Below are positions 17,638-19,963 of a stretch of DNA of 19,963 bases, piece after piece. The DNA comes from Terfezia claveryi. Lineage: Eukaryota; Ascomycota; Pezizomycetes; Pezizales; Pezizaceae. The stretch is from the NCBI GenBank assembly GCA_015179025.1, contig WHUX01000547.1, forward strand, positions 1 through 19,963, in the 5' to 3' direction. The notes beneath the pieces are model-generated. The model was given only the letters and a program-made list of their open reading frames with translations, was not told where the DNA came from and ran no database searches. Made by a program: the position numbers and the translations under genes. Position 1 is the first letter of the stretch, and each line of letters opens with the position of its first letter.

Positions 17638-18785
17638 TTTTTTTTTTTTTTTTTAAATACTTAGTACTCCTATGCAGCCCCGACGAGGGCTATGAGGAGC
17701 CACGCGGAAGCCCGGTGGATTCAAGGGAGAGGCAAGTTAGTCTGCCAATCCCTTCGCAGAAATAAATACATATGGCGAGGAGATGCCCCTGCTGTCATTA
17801 ATGGACTGACCAATGACTCGAAAGCCTGACTGAGCCTAAACCCCATAAGCCGCAGAACTGAGAGAACAAAACTATGGACTTAAAGGAAACACCAAGGAGA
17901 CTCGTGAATAAAGGTATCCAACAAAAGGGAACTCGTAGATAAAGAGCTGAACTTAGATTAACTCTCCATATAATAGACCAAAGAAGGCCTCAGTGGCCTC
18001 GTATCTATCCTCATCCTCCTCTCTCCAGTCTGGCTCGTCTAGCTCCTCCCAGCTCCCCTTGCCCCCTAACAGGTCTCCGCGAATTCGGTTGAAGCGTGGG
18101 CACCTGAAGACTATGTGCTCTCCAGTTTCGGTGTGGTGGCCGCATGGGCACTCTGCTGATTCCGATTTGCCGATATGGTGTAGCCAGCTCCGTTGTGGAC
18201 CTCTATTTGTGCGTAGCCAGGTGTAGGCCGATAGAGCGTGCCGATTCCACTCCGCTCTTCTCAACCCAAAGCCTCTTTCGTCCTTGCTTCTTTCCGCCTG
18301 ACTTTGGAAGTTGCACGAAGTCCTCCTTCCGTTATTGTGCGTTGCTCGCCTACGAACTCCCCTAGATGTGACTGTAGGTTTGCTGATCGGTCCGCCTTCT
18401 CGTTGCCCGGGATGCCTAGATGGCCTCTAACCCACGATATCTGGAGATCCCTGTGCTGATTGGAGGTGATGAGGGATTTGATGCTCTTTTCGATGCCGGA
18501 TCTGGGTGGGGACCCTGAGCCATGTTGTGGATTGCCTGTATTGCTGCCTGGGAGTCGGATAAAATTGCCAGCATGTCTGCGCTCTCTTTCTGTAGGGCTA
18601 TTTGCATCGCAAAGAGTTCACCGTCTGCTACCGTTGCTTGGTCTCCTAGGAAGCCCCGTAATCCTCTGTCGTGCCCCCTCCTCGATCCTCGCTGTGGACT
18701 CCACTCGCCACTATTCCTTTTCTTCCGGTGCCATCTGTGTAACACGTCCTCCACCCTTCTTCTAATATTGAACTTATCCCCGCTG
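17638..18785 (-). mobile_element. Element B: 5'-truncated Tad-like LINE inside element A
   Basis: Seventeen T (17638-17654) mark the minus-strand poly(A) tail. GGTCTATTATATAC is duplicated exactly at 17624-17637 and 18786-18799. The element is about 1.15 kb and is truncated at its 5' end just before the RNase H domain; the reverse transcriptase is missing. The 3' untranslated region (17655-17952) carries the family landmarks: TTAATGACAGCA, TTGAATCCACC, TGGCTCCTCATAG and GGAGTACTAAGTATTT in minus reading. Insertion into A shows B is younger than A. Confidence 0.85.
17953..18760 (-). pseudogene. LINE RNase H and C-terminal zinc knuckle, frameshifted
   Basis: RNase H motifs appear in order on the minus strand: CYTDGTGRKG (first catalytic Asp, about 18735), ATVADGELFA (Glu, about 18630), ILSDSQAAIQAI (Asp, about 18565), then WVRGHLGIPGNEKADRSA (about 18400). 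A C-terminal segment follows with CPCGHHTETGEH plus RCPRF, a CCHC-type knuckle typical of fungal LINEs. These need at least three frame changes (near 18655, 18515 and 18263), so the copy is dead. In life the protein removes template RNA during target-primed reverse transcription. The catalytic residues themselves are still present. Confidence 0.8.
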
Positions 18786-18823
18786 GGTCTATTATATACG
18801 ACTGGGGGTGCTTCCTCTATGAC

Positions 18824-18867
18824 GAGTTGCTGTCTCTGCCCTAACCCGACCCCAGGTGCATTTCGAC
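18824..18867 (-). repeat. Repeat block Q, copy 1 (within element A)
   Basis: Partner of the block at 17539-17581 in the same orientation. Together they are the imperfect tandem repeat that element B split. Confidence 0.6.
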
Positions 18868-18891
18868 CCTCTACAGCCTTCGACTGTCAGG

Positions 18892-18913
18892 GGCCCCCAC
18901 CAGGACTCGAAGG
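18892..18913. repeat. Repeat block R, copy 1
   Basis: GGCCCCCACCAGGACTCGAA plus GG is repeated exactly at 19030-19051. CAGTTAAGACT follows each (18924-18934, 19061-19071). The period is about 138 bp. The minus reading CTTCGAGTC resembles a pol III B box, but no A box was found at the right distance. Confidence 0.7.
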
Positions 18914-19029
18914 ACGGGTGTAGCAGTTAAGACTATCAGTCGAGTGGCACATACCTGAGTTGCGTAGGGAACGGTAACCTTCTGCTCTCACCACTGCAGG
19001 GAGGTGAGCACTCTGCGACGAGTTCCCGA

Positions 19030-19051
19030 GGCCCCCACCAGGACTCGAAGG
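19030..19051. repeat. Repeat block R, copy 2
   Basis: Exact 22-bp match to 18892-18913, also followed by CAGTTAAGACT. Part of the repeated 5' half of element A. Confidence 0.7.
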
Positions 19052-19178
19052 GGAGCTTAACAGTTAAGACTGCCTAGATATTGAGTTCACACGAGTGGCT
19101 GATCACCGAAGGATGGAGCATGAGGCTCGCTGGGACCGACCCCGGCTTTAGAACCGTCCTGTCGAGCCCACCAACCCT

Positions 19179-19554
19179 CTACGAGATGGTGACTGCCGCT
19201 CGGGAGTTTTTAGTCTCCTTTCCGGCTACAAAGGTATGTCGGGAGATTGTCACAATGGAGAATGGTGTTTCAGACCCGAACTCTTTGTGAAGCTGTATCT
19301 CTGTGACACCCATGGCCCTCAGGGTCTCGCAAGGTGACCCGATGAAATCCGCGAGACGTTTTGATGCGTCGGCAGGCAACACCCGTCCACACCTTACTAA
19401 CCAAAGCAGATATGCCCGAGAGGTGACCTGTCAGCCTACCTAGCACTTGCACGACTTGGAGTGTTCCCTCCCATTCCCGCCTCGGAATTTGGTTCATGAC
19501 TTTGTTGGGGCGAACCGAAATGTCAGTTTCCGAGTTGTTGTCCGCCCCTCCCAC
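19179..19554 (-). pseudogene. Coding-like 5' segment of element A, unknown
   Basis: Two minus frames overlap. One (19270-19554) reads VRPNKVMNQIPRREWEG, then QVLGRLTGHLSG. The other (19179-19382) reads LPADASKRLADFIG, then RAMGVTEIQLHKEF. A single frame change near 19380 would join them. The composition looks coding, but I recognise no gag-like zinc knuckle, endonuclease or reverse transcriptase motif. It starts at the very 5' edge of A (19557), so it is either the truncated edge of a larger ORF or captured foreign sequence. Confidence 0.35.
19423..19467 (-). repeat. Repeat block P, copy 1 (within element A)
   Basis: Partner of 17365-17409, same orientation, near the 5' edge of element A. 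Confidence 0.6.
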
Positions 19555-19571
19555 TCCATAGACAACGCTCC

Positions 19572-19963
19572 GGACCTGTATTTTTCATGAAATCAGGCAA
19601 GTCTTCAATTCACATCGTTCTCTATCGCATTATCGCACTCTTAGTTCTATTGTCCACTTCGCGTCTTACCATCCGCTCTGGTAGGCATATTACTACAGAT
19701 CTGCTGTGCACCCATCCGCTAGAATCACTTCCGCTGCCTAACAAGATATTCCAACATATCTTTTGTTACCGTGAACGTCACTAGGATTAGAAGCGGTGTT
19801 ACTTGATACAGCCGAATTTGTCTTACTGCATTGCTTCCCACCGGAGGGCTTTTCGATGCAAGGAAGCAGGTTTTGCATATTGGTAAGCAGGGAATAAAAG
19901 GGTTTGTCGAATATGCGCTTATACTAGATACATCATCACAAGCTTGACTGTACAGTAAAAGTT
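19572..19963. other. Flank of the nested element; weak F-box-like scrap
   Basis: Removing element A joins 16816 directly to 19572, restoring the old locus. On the plus strand a frame ending at 19784 carries ESLPLPNKIFQHIFCY, which resembles the LP-x-E-I-x-x-x-I-x-x-Y start of an F-box, but it stops at once. A 3' continuation was not found before the window ends. No gene is called. Confidence 0.25.

Larger units (their letters stand above)
16817..19557 (-). mobile_element. Element A: LINE-tailed retroposon, interrupted by element B
   Basis: Thirty T (16817-16846; the poly(A) tail on the minus strand) begin the element. ATAGACAACGCTCC flanks it exactly on both sides (16803-16816, 19558-19571), a 14-bp target duplication. 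Removing element B with one copy of B's duplication leaves about 1.58 kb. The 3' part (16847 to about 17260) is the LINE 3' region shared with B. Farther 5', the zinc knuckle and RNase H expected of a LINE are absent. That part instead holds repeated blocks and short frames. Either A belongs to a divergent LINE subfamily or its 5' half was acquired by template switching. Confidence 0.75.

Noticed and set aside
18892..19051. tRNA-derived SINE suggested by a B-box-like CTTCGAGTC in block R (minus strand)
   Set aside because: The first base of the B box is wrong, no A box occurs at the right distance, and no tRNA fold could be drawn.

Overview
The window looks like gene-poor, repeat-rich DNA from a filamentous ascomycete (Pezizomycotina-type) genome. 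The reasons are one long intronless fungal-type monooxygenase gene with a TATA box and an AATAAA signal, a 74-nt GTGAGT...AG intron in a decayed gene, Tad-like LINE ends with an RNase H domain, a solo LTR, a pogo-like transposase relic, and relic reading frames interrupted mostly by stops of the kind C-to-T change (RIP) creates. The species cannot be named from this.

Layout. 1-3050: degenerate sequence with at most one broken reading frame (3-557). 3053-5267: the only convincing intact gene, a class I Baeyer-Villiger monooxygenase (675 aa, plus strand), with TATA-like box and polyadenylation signal. 5270-7259: mostly unassignable. 7262-7855 and 8980-9651: two short inverted-repeat elements (MITE-like), both flanked by TA. 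9691-11960: a chain of broken minus-strand gene remnants (an unidentified membrane protein with an intron, a possible ATP-grasp fragment, a possible thiolase tail), with a plus-strand pogo-like transposase N-terminus between them. 12416-13594: three retroelement footprints: a LINE 3' end, a solo LTR with a 5-bp target duplication, and a 38-bp LINE micro-insertion with a perfect 13-bp duplication. 13621-14960: two more decayed minus-strand reading frames. 15153-16034: a 67-bp foldback element, a poly(T) inside an inverted repeat, and another LINE 3' end. 16817-19557: a nest of two LINE-tailed insertions, minus strand. 19572-19963: flank, with at most an F-box-like scrap.

The clearest reconstruction is the nest at 16.8-19.6 kb. 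Element A ends in a 30-T run and is bounded by an exact 14-bp duplication at 16803-16816 and 19558-19571. Element B (17638-18785, 17-T run, RNase H and zinc knuckle with frameshifts) lies inside A and has its own exact 14-bp duplication. The 5' half of A does not look like LINE coding sequence and is built from repeated blocks, so A may be a chimeric retroposon. The same LINE 3' end recurs at 12.4, 13.5 and 15.9 kb.

Nothing shows the pieces working as one pathway. The monooxygenase may be the last intact member of a decayed secondary-metabolism or accessory locus, but that is inference. Product calls for the relics are tentative because no database search was possible.
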